NCBI RefSeq assembly: GCF_001006485.1
Contig: NZ_JUET01000058.1
Span: 248,001 to 312,000, forward strand
Source: Tannerella forsythia
Lineage (GTDB): Bacteria; Bacteroidota; Bacteroidia; Bacteroidales; Tannerellaceae
Reading direction: 5' to 3'
Length of the DNA stretch: 64,000 nucleotides
Made by a program: the position numbers and the translations under genes. The notes under the pieces are model-generated. The model saw only the letters and a program-made list of their open reading frames with translations. It was not told where the DNA came from and did not search any database. Of this stretch, positions 18,401 to 27,565 are shown piece by piece (within the stretch, counting starts at the first letter, position 1; the number at the start of each line of letters is the position of its first letter).

Positions 18401-19270
18401 ATGAAAAAAGTTATATTATTTATCATTAGTGCAATGATATGGACTTCGTGTGTGGAGAATTCGGCCGAGTACAAGAAGCTGAAAAGTGAAAACGAGATGC
18501 TCAAAGCCGAAAAGGCGCAGAGTACGACCGAACTGAACGAAATGCTCTCGACGTTGAACGATATCCAGACCGATATTCAGGCGATTCGGGATGCCGAAAA
18601 CTATTTGGCCATCGAGCAGTCGGACGGAGAGATGAATCCGAACAAAAAAGAGCAGATCAAGCAAAATATGCGTCTGATTGCCGAGACACTGAAGAACAAT
18701 AAGACGCAACTGAGCGAATTGCAGGAGAAACTGAAGAAAAGCAACATCCAGTCATCGGCCTTGCAGAAAACAATCGACCGGCTCTCGTCCGAACTGAATC
18801 AGAAAGCGACGATGATCGCTGCCTTGCAGGAAGACTTGGCCAAGAAGGATATCCGGATTCAGGAATTGGATGAACTTGTGACGAGCCTGAACGAAAACGT
18901 AGAGAACCTGTCTGTAACCACAGCTGCACAATCGCAGAAAATTACCGAACAGGACCAACAGTTGCACAGAGCCTACTACTGCTTCGGCACGAAAAAAGAA
19001 CTCAAAGAGCAGCAGATCCTCACGGGAGGCGGCCTCTTCTCCAAGAGTAAGGCGTTGCAGGGAAACTTCAATGAAGATTACTTTATCCCGATCGATACGC
19101 GCGAAGTAACGTCCATACAATTGTATGCCCGCAAAGCAACCGTGCGTTCCAATCACCCCGACCGCTCCTACAAGTTAGAGAAAGACGGCGATGGCAACTT
19201 AGTGCTGAACATCCTCGATCCGCAAGTCTTCTGGAGCCTGAGCAAGCATCTGGTGGTGGAAGTAGGATGA
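18401..19270 (+). CDS. Coiled-coil lipoprotein
   Basis: 289 residues. The signal MKKVILFIISAMIWTSC ends in a lipobox with C17. Residues ~25-190 are a nearly continuous heptad coiled coil rich in Glu, Lys, Gln and Leu. The last ~95 residues form a globular domain (HRAYYCFGTKKELKEQ, IPIDTREVTSIQLYARKATV). Probably anchored in the inner or outer membrane facing the periplasm. The family is conserved in Bacteroidales but not characterised. The stop overlaps the next gene's start by 4 nt. Confidence 0.8.
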   Translation: MKKVILFIISAMIWTSCVENSAEYKKLKSENEMLKAEKAQSTTELNEMLSTLNDIQTDIQAIRDAENYLAIEQSDGEMNPNKKEQIKQNMRLIAETLKNNKTQLSELQEKLKKSNIQSSALQKTIDRLSSELNQKATMIAALQEDLAKKDIRIQELDELVTSLNENVENLSVTTAAQSQKITEQDQQLHRAYYCFGTKKELKEQQILTGGGLFSKSKALQGNFNEDYFIPIDTREVTSIQLYARKATVRSNHPDRSYKLEKDGDGNLVLNILDPQVFWSLSKHLVVEVG

Positions 19271-19965
19271 GAACAGGCTACAAATCCCTGTTTTTCGATT
19301 TGGACGACACCTTGTGGGATACGTACCACAACAACAAAGAATGTCTCGAAGAAATCTATGTCGATTATCGATTCGACCGGCATTATGATTCCTTCGAGAT
19401 GTTCTTTGGTCGCTATATGCCTCATAACCTGAAACTCTGGGAGCAATACCGGAATCATGAAATAGACCGCCGGACATTGATCCTCGAACGACTGCTATAC
19501 ATGCTTCGACCGATGGGGATAGACGATGTGGACTTCACGCTCAAACTGAACCGTGACTTTTTAGAACGTACCACCCGAAAAACGAGCCTCATCCCCGGCG
19601 CCATCGAACTGCTCGAATACTTGCGCCCTTTTTATCGCATGTTCATCGTGTCCAATGGATTCAGGGAAGTACAACAACTAAAGATGGAGAACTCGGGACT
19701 TGCGCCGTACTTCGAACGGCTGATCCTCTCGGAAGACGTGGGAATCCAGAAACCACATCGGGAGATTTTCGATTATGCCCTCCGCTGTACGAACTCGCGA
19801 CGCCATGAGTCGCTCATGATCGGCGACAGCTGGGAGGCCGATATCGAAGGAAGCTACCAGTCGAAAATCGATCAACTTTGGTTTAACCCCGAACGTTTGC
19901 CGGCACATGGGTTCATACCCACATTTAATGTATGTTCACTATCTGAAATACAGGACCTTTTGTAG
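19267..19965 (+). CDS. yjjG: YjjG-family HAD nucleotidase
   Basis: 232 residues with the HAD motifs: I FFDLDDTLWDT (nucleophile Asp in DLDDT), II IVSNGF, III K in IQKPHREIFDYAL, IV IGDSWEADIEG. The YjjG group removes phosphate from non-canonical pyrimidine nucleotides. The cap domain is the C1 helical type. Translationally coupled (ATGA) to the lipoprotein upstream. Exact substrate cannot be told. Confidence 0.88.
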   Translation: MRTGYKSLFFDLDDTLWDTYHNNKECLEEIYVDYRFDRHYDSFEMFFGRYMPHNLKLWEQYRNHEIDRRTLILERLLYMLRPMGIDDVDFTLKLNRDFLERTTRKTSLIPGAIELLEYLRPFYRMFIVSNGFREVQQLKMENSGLAPYFERLILSEDVGIQKPHREIFDYALRCTNSRRHESLMIGDSWEADIEGSYQSKIDQLWFNPERLPAHGFIPTFNVCSLSEIQDLL

Positions 19966-20105
19966 GTCGACCGTGTTCACTAAAAAGACTTTATCAGACG
20001 ATGTGTTTATTAAATAATGCTAAATATAGGCCGATTTGTTATGTTGTAAAACATGTTTCCGGAAAATATGCGTATCTTTGCATCGTGATTTTAATAGAAA
20101 AAGAA

Positions 20106-20267
20106 ATGATGAAAATGATTGTAAACAAACAAAACTTGCGTGAATTGGCCATGTTACAATATCAGGCCGATAAGTATCGCTTGGCCGGCAATGGATTTAT
20201 GTGTCAGCATTTGAATTCCCAGATCCGCAAATTGCAGGAAAAACTGATGCCGGTAGAAGGGAATTGA
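20106..20267 (+). CDS. Small conserved protein, 53 residues
   Basis: From ATG 20106: mostly helical, Lys/Gln/Leu rich, with NLRELAMLQYQADKYRLAG and HLNSQIRKLQEKL. No signal peptide. A -7 box TATCTTTG at 20073-20080 puts the transcript start near 20085, so longer versions beginning upstream are unlikely; the leader carries the A/G-rich AATAGAAAAAGAA. Function unknown; the shape suggests a small helical-hairpin protein. Codon use is like its neighbours. Confidence 0.6.
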   Translation: MMKMIVNKQNLRELAMLQYQADKYRLAGNGFMCQHLNSQIRKLQEKLMPVEGN

Positions 20268-20332
20268 TGGGGAACGTCCTCGTCCCGCCCGTCGTACAGA
20301 GAGGACAAATTGTTATATATTCAAGTATTACC

Positions 20333-20353
20333 GCAGCGGAATATCTCCGCTGC
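20333..20353. terminator. Hairpin downstream of the small protein
   Basis: Perfect 8-bp stem GCAGCGGA/TCCGCTGC with a 5-nt loop. No T-run follows directly, so a terminator role is only likely. Confidence 0.4.
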
Positions 20354-20482
20354 CATTCAGCGATGAAGGGTTTGAATTCGGAATGTGCCGGATGACGAAT
20401 CCTTTTTTATTTTCATCCTTTCGCCCCTCTTTGTATGCGAGAATCGATATTATCATGTACATTTGCTTTCTGAAATAAGGAT

Positions 20483-21979
20483 ATGAAACCAACGTCTCCT
20501 CTTCTTCGTCCCATGATGTTTGCCGGCACCGGAAGCGATGTCGGGAAAAGTGTGATTGCGGCCGCTTTCTGCCGGATATTCCTGCAGGACGGATATCGTC
20601 CGGCTCCTTTTAAAGCACAGAATATGGCACTCAACTCGTTCGTGACGGCCGACGGGCTGGAGCTCGGACGCGCGCAGGCCGTACAGGCCGAAGCCGCCGG
20701 CATACCGTGCCATACGGATATGAACCCGCTCCTGCTCAAACCGTCGGGCGACTGCACCTCTCAGGTCGTGTTGCACGGACGCCCCACCGGCAATCAGGAT
20801 GCACGATCGTACTTCCGCAAAGAAGGACGTGCGGAGCTGGAGCGTGAGGTACACCTGGCCTACGATCGTTTGGCCGCACAGTATAACCCGATCGTGATGG
20901 AGGGAGCAGGGAGCATCTCGGAGCTGAACTTGCGACAAGTCGATCTCGTAAACCTCCCGATGGCCCGGTATGCCGATGCGGCCGTCATCCTCGTGGCCGA
21001 TATTGACCGGGGCGGCGTGTTTGCAAGCGTGTACGGCTCCGTCATGCTGCAGAGCGAGGAAGACCGGCGCCGTATCAAAGGCATCCTGATCAATAAGTTT
21101 CGGGGCGATATGAGCCTCTTCGCCGATGGTGCGAAAATGATCGAAGAGTTGTGCGGCATCCCCGTCGTAGGTATTGTGCCTTATTTCAACGATATCCATA
21201 TCGAAGAGGAAGACAGCGTCGTGCTGCGCACGAAAAAACGCGAATCCGAAGAAGGAAAGATCAATGTGGCCGTCGTCCTGTTGCGGCATCTGAGTAACTT
21301 TACCGATTTCGACACGCTCGAACGTGATTCGCGCGTACATTTATTTTATACGAATAATACGGACGAACTCCGCAAGACCGATATCATCCTGCTTCCCGGC
21401 ACGAAGAATACGCTTTCCGATCTCTCCGAACTGCGCCGCAACGGCGTGGCGCAGGCCATTGTCCGCGCCCATCGCAACGGCACGACGGTGATGGGCATCT
21501 GCGGCGGCTATCAGATGATGGGGCTCGAGGTGTGCGACCCCGATCATGTCGAAGGCGATATCGAACGATTGCCCGGCCTCGGCCTGCTGCCCGTAATGAC
21601 CCGGCTCACGAAAGAGAAGACGACGAGACAGGTCGTGTTCCGCATGACCGACGATGATCGCGAATGTCGCGGATACGAAGTGCACATGGGAGAGACGACG
21701 CCCGAGTCTCAGGCCAAGGTCGAGCCGCTGACCCGTTCCGAGACGGGGGATAACGGATGTCTTTCCGGTCGTCGATGCATGGGGACGTATATCCACGGGA
21801 TCCTCGACAATGCCGCGGCCATCGATTTTCTGCTCGAGCCGTTTGTCGATAAGGCTGCAGCCCGTACGACGTTCGATCACGCAACGTTCAAGAACGAGCA
21901 GTACGACAGGCTTGCCGCTCACGTGCGCCGACACGTCGATATGGAGCGGATTTACGCCATCATGAGGAGAGAGGAGTAA
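20483..21979 (+). CDS. cobQ: Cobyric acid synthase
   Basis: 498 residues, normal size. N-terminal amidoligase ATPase with FAGTGSDVGKSVIAAAFC and FKAQNMALNSFVT; C-terminal class I glutaminase-like domain with the Cys in GICGGYQMMG and the His in GTYIHGILDN. It amidates four carboxyls of adenosylcobyrinic acid a,c-diamide. A -7 box TACATTTG is at 20458-20465. I saw no cobalamin riboswitch in the 215 nt upstream. Its last 28 nt overlap the convergent cbiB. Confidence 0.95.
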   Translation: MKPTSPLLRPMMFAGTGSDVGKSVIAAAFCRIFLQDGYRPAPFKAQNMALNSFVTADGLELGRAQAVQAEAAGIPCHTDMNPLLLKPSGDCTSQVVLHGRPTGNQDARSYFRKEGRAELEREVHLAYDRLAAQYNPIVMEGAGSISELNLRQVDLVNLPMARYADAAVILVADIDRGGVFASVYGSVMLQSEEDRRRIKGILINKFRGDMSLFADGAKMIEELCGIPVVGIVPYFNDIHIEEEDSVVLRTKKRESEEGKINVAVVLLRHLSNFTDFDTLERDSRVHLFYTNNTDELRKTDIILLPGTKNTLSDLSELRRNGVAQAIVRAHRNGTTVMGICGGYQMMGLEVCDPDHVEGDIERLPGLGLLPVMTRLTKEKTTRQVVFRMTDDDRECRGYEVHMGETTPESQAKVEPLTRSETGDNGCLSGRRCMGTYIHGILDNAAAIDFLLEPFVDKAAARTTFDHATFKNEQYDRLAAHVRRHVDMERIYAIMRREE

Positions 21980-22896
21980 ACCGCAGCCATCACCCCGACG
22001 GTCACGATCTCTGCACGGCTTGCGATGGCGACCGAGCGGCACATGTCGTCCGTCGTCAGTTCGCGCGGGTTCGCACCGATATACGGTTTCTCGACACGCT
22101 TCCCAAAATAATCGTGCGCCCCGCCAAAACGGCAGTCGAGGATTCCCGCCAGCGCCGCCTCGGGATAACCTGCGTTTGGACTTAAGTGTTGTCGGCCGTA
22201 TTTTTTGACGAAAGAGAAAAGGGAAAACCTTCCGCTGACGAGAATCATCAGTGCGGCCGTCAGTCGTGCGGGAATAAAATTGGCCGCATCGTCGATACGT
22301 GCAGCCACACGTCCGAACAAGTCGTACCGTTCGTTTCGGTAACCGATCATCGAATCGAGCGTATTGACCATTTTATAGGCAACCATTCCCGGCACGCCGA
22401 GCAGCATGTACCAGAACAACGGAGCGATAACGCCGTCGCTCAGGTTTTCGGCTAACGTTTCCAGCGCCGCGGCACGTACCTCCTGAGCCGAGAGGGAAGA
22501 AGTATCGCGTCCGACGATACGGGCGACCTGCCGTCGTCCTTCTTCGACCGAGCCGTCGCAGGCGCGAAACACTTCGCGTACTTCGCGAATCAGCGTCGTG
22601 CCTGCCAAACAATAGAAGACGAGCACCGAAGCAACGGCGATACCGGCCCACGCATTCAGGCAGAACACACCGTGCACGATCGACCATGCGACACCATACG
22701 CCGACAGGATCAGCCCGACAGCGAGGAACGCCCCTTTCATCGCACGACGCTTCCCGCGGTTCAGAGACCCTTCGCCCCACGCGATCAGTCGTCCGAAGCC
22801 TACGATCGGGTGCGGTAACCGCAACGGATCGCCGAACGCCTTATCGAGCATCCAGCCGGCGATAAGAGGGATCAGGAGAAAGCAGCTTGTCGCCAT
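21952..22896 (-). CDS. cbiB: Adenosylcobinamide-phosphate synthase
   Basis: 314 residues with four to five membrane spans. Family signatures: DKAFGDPLRLPHPIVGFGRLI at the N-terminus, RDTSSLSAQEVRAAALETLAENLSDG, YKMVNTLDSMIGYRNERY, and ARLTAALM. It attaches aminopropanol phosphate to cobyric acid at the membrane. Its start overlaps the 3' end of cobD by 25 nt, so the two form an operon supplying both the linker and its ligase. Confidence 0.94.
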   Translation of the reverse strand: MATSCFLLIPLIAGWMLDKAFGDPLRLPHPIVGFGRLIAWGEGSLNRGKRRAMKGAFLAVGLILSAYGVAWSIVHGVFCLNAWAGIAVASVLVFYCLAGTTLIREVREVFRACDGSVEEGRRQVARIVGRDTSSLSAQEVRAAALETLAENLSDGVIAPLFWYMLLGVPGMVAYKMVNTLDSMIGYRNERYDLFGRVAARIDDAANFIPARLTAALMILVSGRFSLFSFVKKYGRQHLSPNAGYPEAALAGILDCRFGGAHDYFGKRVEKPYIGANPRELTTDDMCRSVAIASRAEIVTVGVMAAVYSSLLMMA

Positions 22897-23894
22897 TCGT
22901 CGAGTGCGTGAATGAGCCGGTCATTATCTTCGGGCGTCTGCGTCGCGATGCGGATGAAAGTCTCGTCAAGCCCTTCAAAGTTCGAGGCGTCGCGTATCAA
23001 GATACCGTGCGTATCGAGCAGGTATTTTTTCAGCGCGGGCGCGTTCCCGGTCCGTAGCCGGGCGAGGAAAAAGTGGGTATCCGTAGGCCAGATGTCTGCG
23101 ATCTTCAGTACGGACAGCGCGTCGATCAGGCGCTTCGTCTCGCTCAGCAGCTCTTCGATAGACGGTTGCAGCAGTGGGGTATGCTCCAGAAAATACTCCC
23201 CGGCCTCGATGGCCAGCGCATTGACCGACCATGGCATACGCTGTGCGCGTATCCGGTCGGACAGCCTCCGGCAGGCGGTAAGGCATCCTAACCGTAGTCC
23301 CGGCACAGCATAGCGCTTCGTGGCCGAATGCAGCAAAATCACTTGTGGCGTGGCGGCGGCTTCGGCGGCGGTGAACAGCGGCTCGCAAGTAAAGGGGGCG
23401 TAGCTCTGGTCGATGACGAAACAAACCGACGGATGCGCCTCGATCAGCTTCGAGAGTAAATGTTTTGTATGCGCTTCGCCTGTCGGGTTGTTCGGATTGC
23501 ACAACCAGACAAGGTCTGCCCGGTCGTCAATACCCTCGGCGGTAAAGATCGCCTTGACTGTGTGTCCGTGTATCCGGCAGGCGTCGGCATATTCGCTGAA
23601 CGTCGGTTGCCAGACGTAACTGCGGGCGTGCCGAAAGGCCTGCGCAATAAGGTAAATTGCCTCGGTTGCGCCGTTCGTCACACACACCTCACCGGGATGC
23701 AGACCATGCGCGGAAGCCCACTTGGCCTCAAGCGTAAGAGGCTCCGGTTCGGGATAGCTCGACAGCCGATCCATCCGCGCCGTAAGATGTTCCCGCAGCC
23801 CCGATAAATCTGTAGCTCCGAAAATATTTGAACTAAAATTACTTTTGACTGCCTGTGGGCAGTTATACATGTCGTCTCCGTGTCCGTGTAGCAT
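22872..23894 (-). CDS. cobD: Threonine-phosphate decarboxylase (PLP-dependent)
   Basis: 340 residues from ATG 23894. Aminotransferase class I/II fold: CNPNNPTGEAH, DQSYAPF, and the PLP lysine in LLHSATKRYAVPGLRLG. The N-terminal HGHGDD and genomic pairing with cbiB identify it as CobD-type instead of histidinol-phosphate aminotransferase. It makes aminopropanol phosphate for the cobalamin nucleotide loop. A TTG at 23921 would extend the protein, but it falls inside the -7 box TACTTTTG (complement of 23919-23926), so ATG is preferred. Confidence 0.9.
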   Translation of the reverse strand: MLHGHGDDMYNCPQAVKSNFSSNIFGATDLSGLREHLTARMDRLSSYPEPEPLTLEAKWASAHGLHPGEVCVTNGATEAIYLIAQAFRHARSYVWQPTFSEYADACRIHGHTVKAIFTAEGIDDRADLVWLCNPNNPTGEAHTKHLLSKLIEAHPSVCFVIDQSYAPFTCEPLFTAAEAAATPQVILLHSATKRYAVPGLRLGCLTACRRLSDRIRAQRMPWSVNALAIEAGEYFLEHTPLLQPSIEELLSETKRLIDALSVLKIADIWPTDTHFFLARLRTGNAPALKKYLLDTHGILIRDASNFEGLDETFIRIATQTPEDNDRLIHALDEWRQAAFS

Positions 23895-24003
23895 AATTGA
23901 CCGATAAAAATCAGAGGACAAAAGTAAGAAATTTTGCCTGTCGCATAGGACTGTTATGTCTCGAAATACGTACCTTTGCGAAAATTAATCAAAAAAGAGA
24001 AAG

Positions 24004-24381
24004 ATGAAAAAAGTAATCAACACCAATCAGGCGCCTGCGGCCATCGGACCGTATAGTCAGGCCGTTCAGGCAGGCAATCTGCTGTTTGTCTCCGGACAGT
24101 TAGGCTTAGACCCGTCGACGGGCGAATTTGTGGAAGGAGGCGTCAAGGCGCAGGCGCAGCAATTGTTCAAGAACATGAAAGCCATTCTGGCCGAGGCCGG
24201 ATATACGATGGCGGACATTGTGAAAACAACCGTTTTCCTGGCTGACATGAGCGACTTTGCAGTCGTTAACGAAGTGTATGCCGCACAGTTCGAAGGCGGC
24301 TATCCCGCACGCTCGGCCGTTGCCATCAAGACCTTGCCGAAGGACGGACTGGTAGAGGTCGAAGTGATCGCCGCGAAATAA
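24004..24381 (+). CDS. ridA: RidA family enamine/imine deaminase
   Basis: 125 residues, typical. PAAIGPYSQAVQAGNLLFVSGQ and the C-terminal YPARSAVAIKTLPKDGLVEVEVIA carry the conserved Arg and Glu that hydrolyse reactive 2-aminoacrylate. Cytoplasmic trimer. A -7 box TACCTTTG at 23971-23978 gives a ~20-nt leader. The terminator just downstream is interrupted by an insertion sequence. Confidence 0.95.
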   Translation: MKKVINTNQAPAAIGPYSQAVQAGNLLFVSGQLGLDPSTGEFVEGGVKAQAQQLFKNMKAILAEAGYTMADIVKTTVFLADMSDFAVVNEVYAAQFEGGYPARSAVAIKTLPKDGLVEVEVIAAK

Positions 24382-24401
24382 TCGCGTAGCAGTAGATAGA
24401 C

Positions 24402-24457
24402 AGGCTGAAATTCTGAGCGACGTGATGTCTGTTCGGGCGGTCAGCCTTTTCTTTTTT
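24402..24457 (+). terminator. ridA terminator, hit by the IS
   Basis: AGGCTGA (24402-24408) pairs with TCAGCCT (24441-24447) over a long loop, followed by TTTCTTTTTT. The IS inserted into the T-run and duplicated TCTTTTTT. Confidence 0.5.
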
Positions 24458-25773
24458 GGGTCTGTGTTGAATCGTGTGGGTAACCCATAGATCAGCATTC
24501 GGAAAAAAGTTGTATAATTGCATTCATGGATACGAACATGTTATTCTCTATTGGTTTGAATTTGTCTTTTCCCTGGAAAGTGGTTAAGAGTGAGTTTCGT
24601 TTGCTTGATGAGAGCAATATCCGCGAGCTTCATATTTGGATTGACTTTGAGTACGGCTCCCGGTTCATCTCTTCTAAGGGAACCTTACTTTCCCCTCACG
24701 ACACGGTTGACAAGCAGTGGCGTCATCTGAATTTCTTTGAGCATCCATGCTATTTGCATGCTTGTGTTCCTCGATTGAAGACCGATGTTTCCTCAATAGA
24801 GATGGTACAGGTTCCCTGGGCACGGCATAACTCGGGCTTTACGATGCTTTTCGAGGCGTTTGCGATGGCTCTTATAGAAGAAGAGACTCCTGTCAACTCT
24901 GTTGCTAAGACAGTAAAGGAATATCCCAAGCGTATATGGACCATATTCCGTCATTGGATAAGCAAAGGCAAGCGTAATCTCAACTTGTGCGGAGTGAGGC
25001 GTATAGGCGTGGATGAAACCTCTCGCAGGAAAGGACATTCATACATCACTCAGTTTGTTGACCTTGACACCAGAGAGACGATATTCGTCTGTCCGGGCAA
25101 GGATTCAGATACATTCAAGAGGTTTTCCCAATGGCTCATAGAGCATGATGGAGATCCTTCGCTTATAGAGGTGGTTGCTATGGACATGTCCAATGCTTTC
25201 ACCTCCGGCTGCATGACGTATTTCCCTCAAGCACATATTGTATATGACAAGTTCCACATAGTACAGGACACCAACAAGAGACTTGATGAGGTGCGCAAGG
25301 CAGAAGTGGGTGAGAAGAAACTGCTGAAAGGGCATCGGTTTACACTGCTGCATCTTCGGAAGAACCTGCCGGAAGGAAGGTTGCAAGAGCTTGATACGAT
25401 ATTGCTCACCTACCCATCTCTTGGAAAAGCCTATAGCCTCAAGGAAGGACTCGTTGATATACTTCATGCCGCCACTGCCAAATCTCAAGGAGCATGGGAA
25501 GACTTTCTCAAATGGATGGAGATGGCTGAGCAGTCTCTGCATTGGAACCGTTCAGAAAACTGGTGGCAACGTTCAAGGGGCATCTGTTCGGCATAAAGAC
25601 ATTCTTTGAGCAGGGAACTATCACAAATGGGGTATTGGAAAGTCTTAACTCTAAAGTACAATTGGCCAAAAGAAGAGCTAGAGGATACGCAAATGTGAAT
25701 AACTTTATGGATATGGTATACTACATAAACGGAGGAAGGAATTTCCATTACCCACTCAAATCAACATAGAGCC
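24458..25773 (+). mobile_element. ISL3-family insertion sequence with 8-bp target duplication
   Basis: 1316 bp. The terminal inverted repeats are GGGTCTGTGTTGAATCGTGT (left, continuing GGGTAA) and, read from the right end, GGCTCTATGTTGATTTGAGT (continuing GGGTAA); 21 of 26 positions match. An exact direct duplication TCTTTTTT flanks both sides (24450-24457 and 25774-25781), the 8-bp size expected for ISL3 elements. One transposase gene, frameshifted. Confidence 0.92.
24526..25769 (+). pseudogene. ISL3-type DDE transposase, frameshifted
   Basis: The first 336 or so residues (to ~25540) read in one frame, with VRRIGVDETSRRKGHSYITQ and VVAMDMSNAF carrying the first two catalytic acidic residues of the ISL3 DDE domain. 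The rest, EPFRKLVATFKGH ... GVLESLNSKVQLAKRRARGYAN, reads in the -1 frame to 25769. The change falls at ~25535-25545 and fits loss of one base. ISL3 transposases are normally one uninterrupted ORF, and no slippery run is present, so this is a mutation or a sequencing error, not programmed shifting. The ends of the element are intact, so it could be moved in trans. Confidence 0.85.
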
Positions 25774-25876
25774 TCTTTTTTTTATCGTTCGAAAAATGAG
25801 GGGCTCTTTGGGGACTTTGCACAATAAAGAAAGAAGAACGGAGTTTATATAGGTACGAATTTGATTTGATGTATAT

Positions 25877-27055
25877 ATGAAGATTTTTAGCAAAAGCAGC
25901 CTGATGCTGCTGATCATAAGTATGATGACCGCCTCGGTATATGCGGAAGACGACAAGTACCAGCAATTCAGCCCGATTCATACGGCCATTCCGTCGCTTT
26001 CGATTGCGCCTGACGCTCGCGGAGGAAGTATGGGCGATAACGGGGCGGCTACGCTTCCGGATATCAACTCGCAATTCTGGAACGCTTCGAAGTATGCGTT
26101 TATGGAAAGCAAGGCGGGAGTGGCCATCTCTTATACGCCGTGGCTGCGTAAGTTAGTCAGAGATGTCTATATGGCGCATGCTGCGGGATATTATAAACCG
26201 GGACAGAACGATCGATCGGCTATCGGCGCCTCGCTCCGTTACTTTTCGCTCGGCGCCATCCCTCTCACCGATTACGTCGGCAAGGAGTTGATGAATATCA
26301 ATCCGTATGAGATGGCGTTCGACTTAAGTTACGGGATGAAGCTCTCGGATGCCTACTCGATGGCTGTCTCCCTGCGTTATATCCGTTCCGATCTGGGCGC
26401 CGACGCCGAACAAGACATGCAGGCTGCCAATGCCGTAGCCGTCGATGTGTCCGGCTATATGGAGAAGTATGTGTACCTTGGAGAAAGCGAGAGCCTTTGG
26501 AGCTTGGGATATAATATCTCGAATATCGGTTCCAAAGTGTCGTTCAACGGAGGAGCCAAACAGTTCTTCCTGCCTGCAAACCTGAAAATCGGTACGGGGC
26601 TGCTTTATCCGATCGACGAATACAATCAGTTCGGGGTTTACCTTGACTTGAATAAATACCTTGTCCCAACCGTACCCCAAAAGAAAGAAGGAGAGAGTGA
26701 CGAGGCGTACAGCCAGAGACAGAAGGATTATAATGACATGAATTCGTTGTCGGGCGTGTTCAAGTCGTTCTCCGATGCACCGGGCGGATTCAATGAGGAA
26801 TTGCAGGAGATCAACGTCTCGCTTGGCGCCGAATACAGCTATAACAACCAGTTCTTTGTGCGTGGCGGTTATTACTACGAAAACGCCATGAAAGGGAATC
26901 GCCAGTATTTTTCGATGGGAGCCGGCTTCAAAATGAACGTATTTCAACTCGATGCCGCTTATCTGATCAGTACCGTACAGAACAACCCGCTCGATCAGAC
27001 GTTGCGCTTCTCCCTTTCGTTCGATATGGACGGATTGAAAAGCCTTTTTGAATAA
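25877..27055 (+). CDS. porV: T9SS outer-membrane protein PorV
   Basis: 392 residues. Signal peptide MKIFSKSSLMLLIISMMTASVYA, then PSLSIAPDARGGSMGDNGAA, NSQFWNASKYAF, GVAISYTPWLRKLV and a C-terminal beta-barrel ending in LRFSLSFDMDGLKSLFE. This is the PorV (LptO) pattern. PorV shuttles T9SS cargo at the outer membrane and works with the sortase PorU. In Porphyromonas gingivalis porU precedes porV and ispF follows; here ispF follows but the upstream neighbour is an insertion sequence and ridA. Confidence 0.88.
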   Translation: MKIFSKSSLMLLIISMMTASVYAEDDKYQQFSPIHTAIPSLSIAPDARGGSMGDNGAATLPDINSQFWNASKYAFMESKAGVAISYTPWLRKLVRDVYMAHAAGYYKPGQNDRSAIGASLRYFSLGAIPLTDYVGKELMNINPYEMAFDLSYGMKLSDAYSMAVSLRYIRSDLGADAEQDMQAANAVAVDVSGYMEKYVYLGESESLWSLGYNISNIGSKVSFNGGAKQFFLPANLKIGTGLLYPIDEYNQFGVYLDLNKYLVPTVPQKKEGESDEAYSQRQKDYNDMNSLSGVFKSFSDAPGGFNEELQEINVSLGAEYSYNNQFFVRGGYYYENAMKGNRQYFSMGAGFKMNVFQLDAAYLISTVQNNPLDQTLRFSLSFDMDGLKSLFE

Positions 27056-27082
27056 TCCTCAACCTGCAATGGTTTGAAAGCT

Positions 27083-27559
27083 ATGCGTATCGGATTCGGA
27101 TATGATGTACACGCGCTGGCCGAAGGGCGCGAACTGTGGCTCGGTGGCGTACGTATCGAACACAGCACAGGATTGCTGGGACACAGCGATGCCGACGTGC
27201 TGATTCACGCCGTCTGTGACGCCCTGCTCGGCGCGGCCAATATGCGCGATATCGGTTATCACTTCCCCGACCATGCGGGCGAATACAAAGACATCGACAG
27301 TAAAATCCTGCTTCGTCGTACCATGGAGTTGCTGCGCGAAGCCGGTTATGAACTGGGCAATATCGACGCGACAATCGCCGCGGAGCAGCCGAAACTCAAC
27401 CCGCATATCCCCACTATGCAACAGACCATGGCCGACGTGATGGGGGTCGCACCCGATGCCCTCTCCATCAAGGCGACGACATCGGAAAAATTAGGCTTCG
27501 TAGGGCGATGTGAAGGGATTGCAGCTTATGCCGTAGCCCTGATCACCCGCAAAGCGTAG
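27083..27559 (+). CDS. ispF: 2-C-methyl-D-erythritol 2,4-cyclodiphosphate synthase
   Basis: 158 residues from ATG 27083. MRIGFGYDVHALAEGR with metal-binding Asp/His, GHSDADVLIHAVCDALLGA, HFPD, and SIKATTSEKLGFVGRCEGI. Fifth step of the non-mevalonate isoprenoid pathway, forming the cyclodiphosphate; a cytoplasmic trimer. A TTG at 27074 is an inferior start. It lies 27 nt after porV and is likely in the same transcript. Confidence 0.96.
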   Translation: MRIGFGYDVHALAEGRELWLGGVRIEHSTGLLGHSDADVLIHAVCDALLGAANMRDIGYHFPDHAGEYKDIDSKILLRRTMELLREAGYELGNIDATIAAEQPKLNPHIPTMQQTMADVMGVAPDALSIKATTSEKLGFVGRCEGIAAYAVALITRKA

Positions 27560-27565
27560 AAATCC

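Noticed and set aside
20268-20482. Cobalamin riboswitch before cobQ
   Set aside because: No B12-box-like sequence or the needed set of helices seen; only one short hairpin at 20333-20353.
24526-25769. Programmed -1 frameshift in the ISL3 transposase
   Set aside because: No slippery heptamer at the change of frame, and the family normally has a single ORF.
27081-27421. Antisense frames over ispF and other high-GC genes
   Set aside because: Shadows of strong coding bias; the sense frame has all catalytic motifs.
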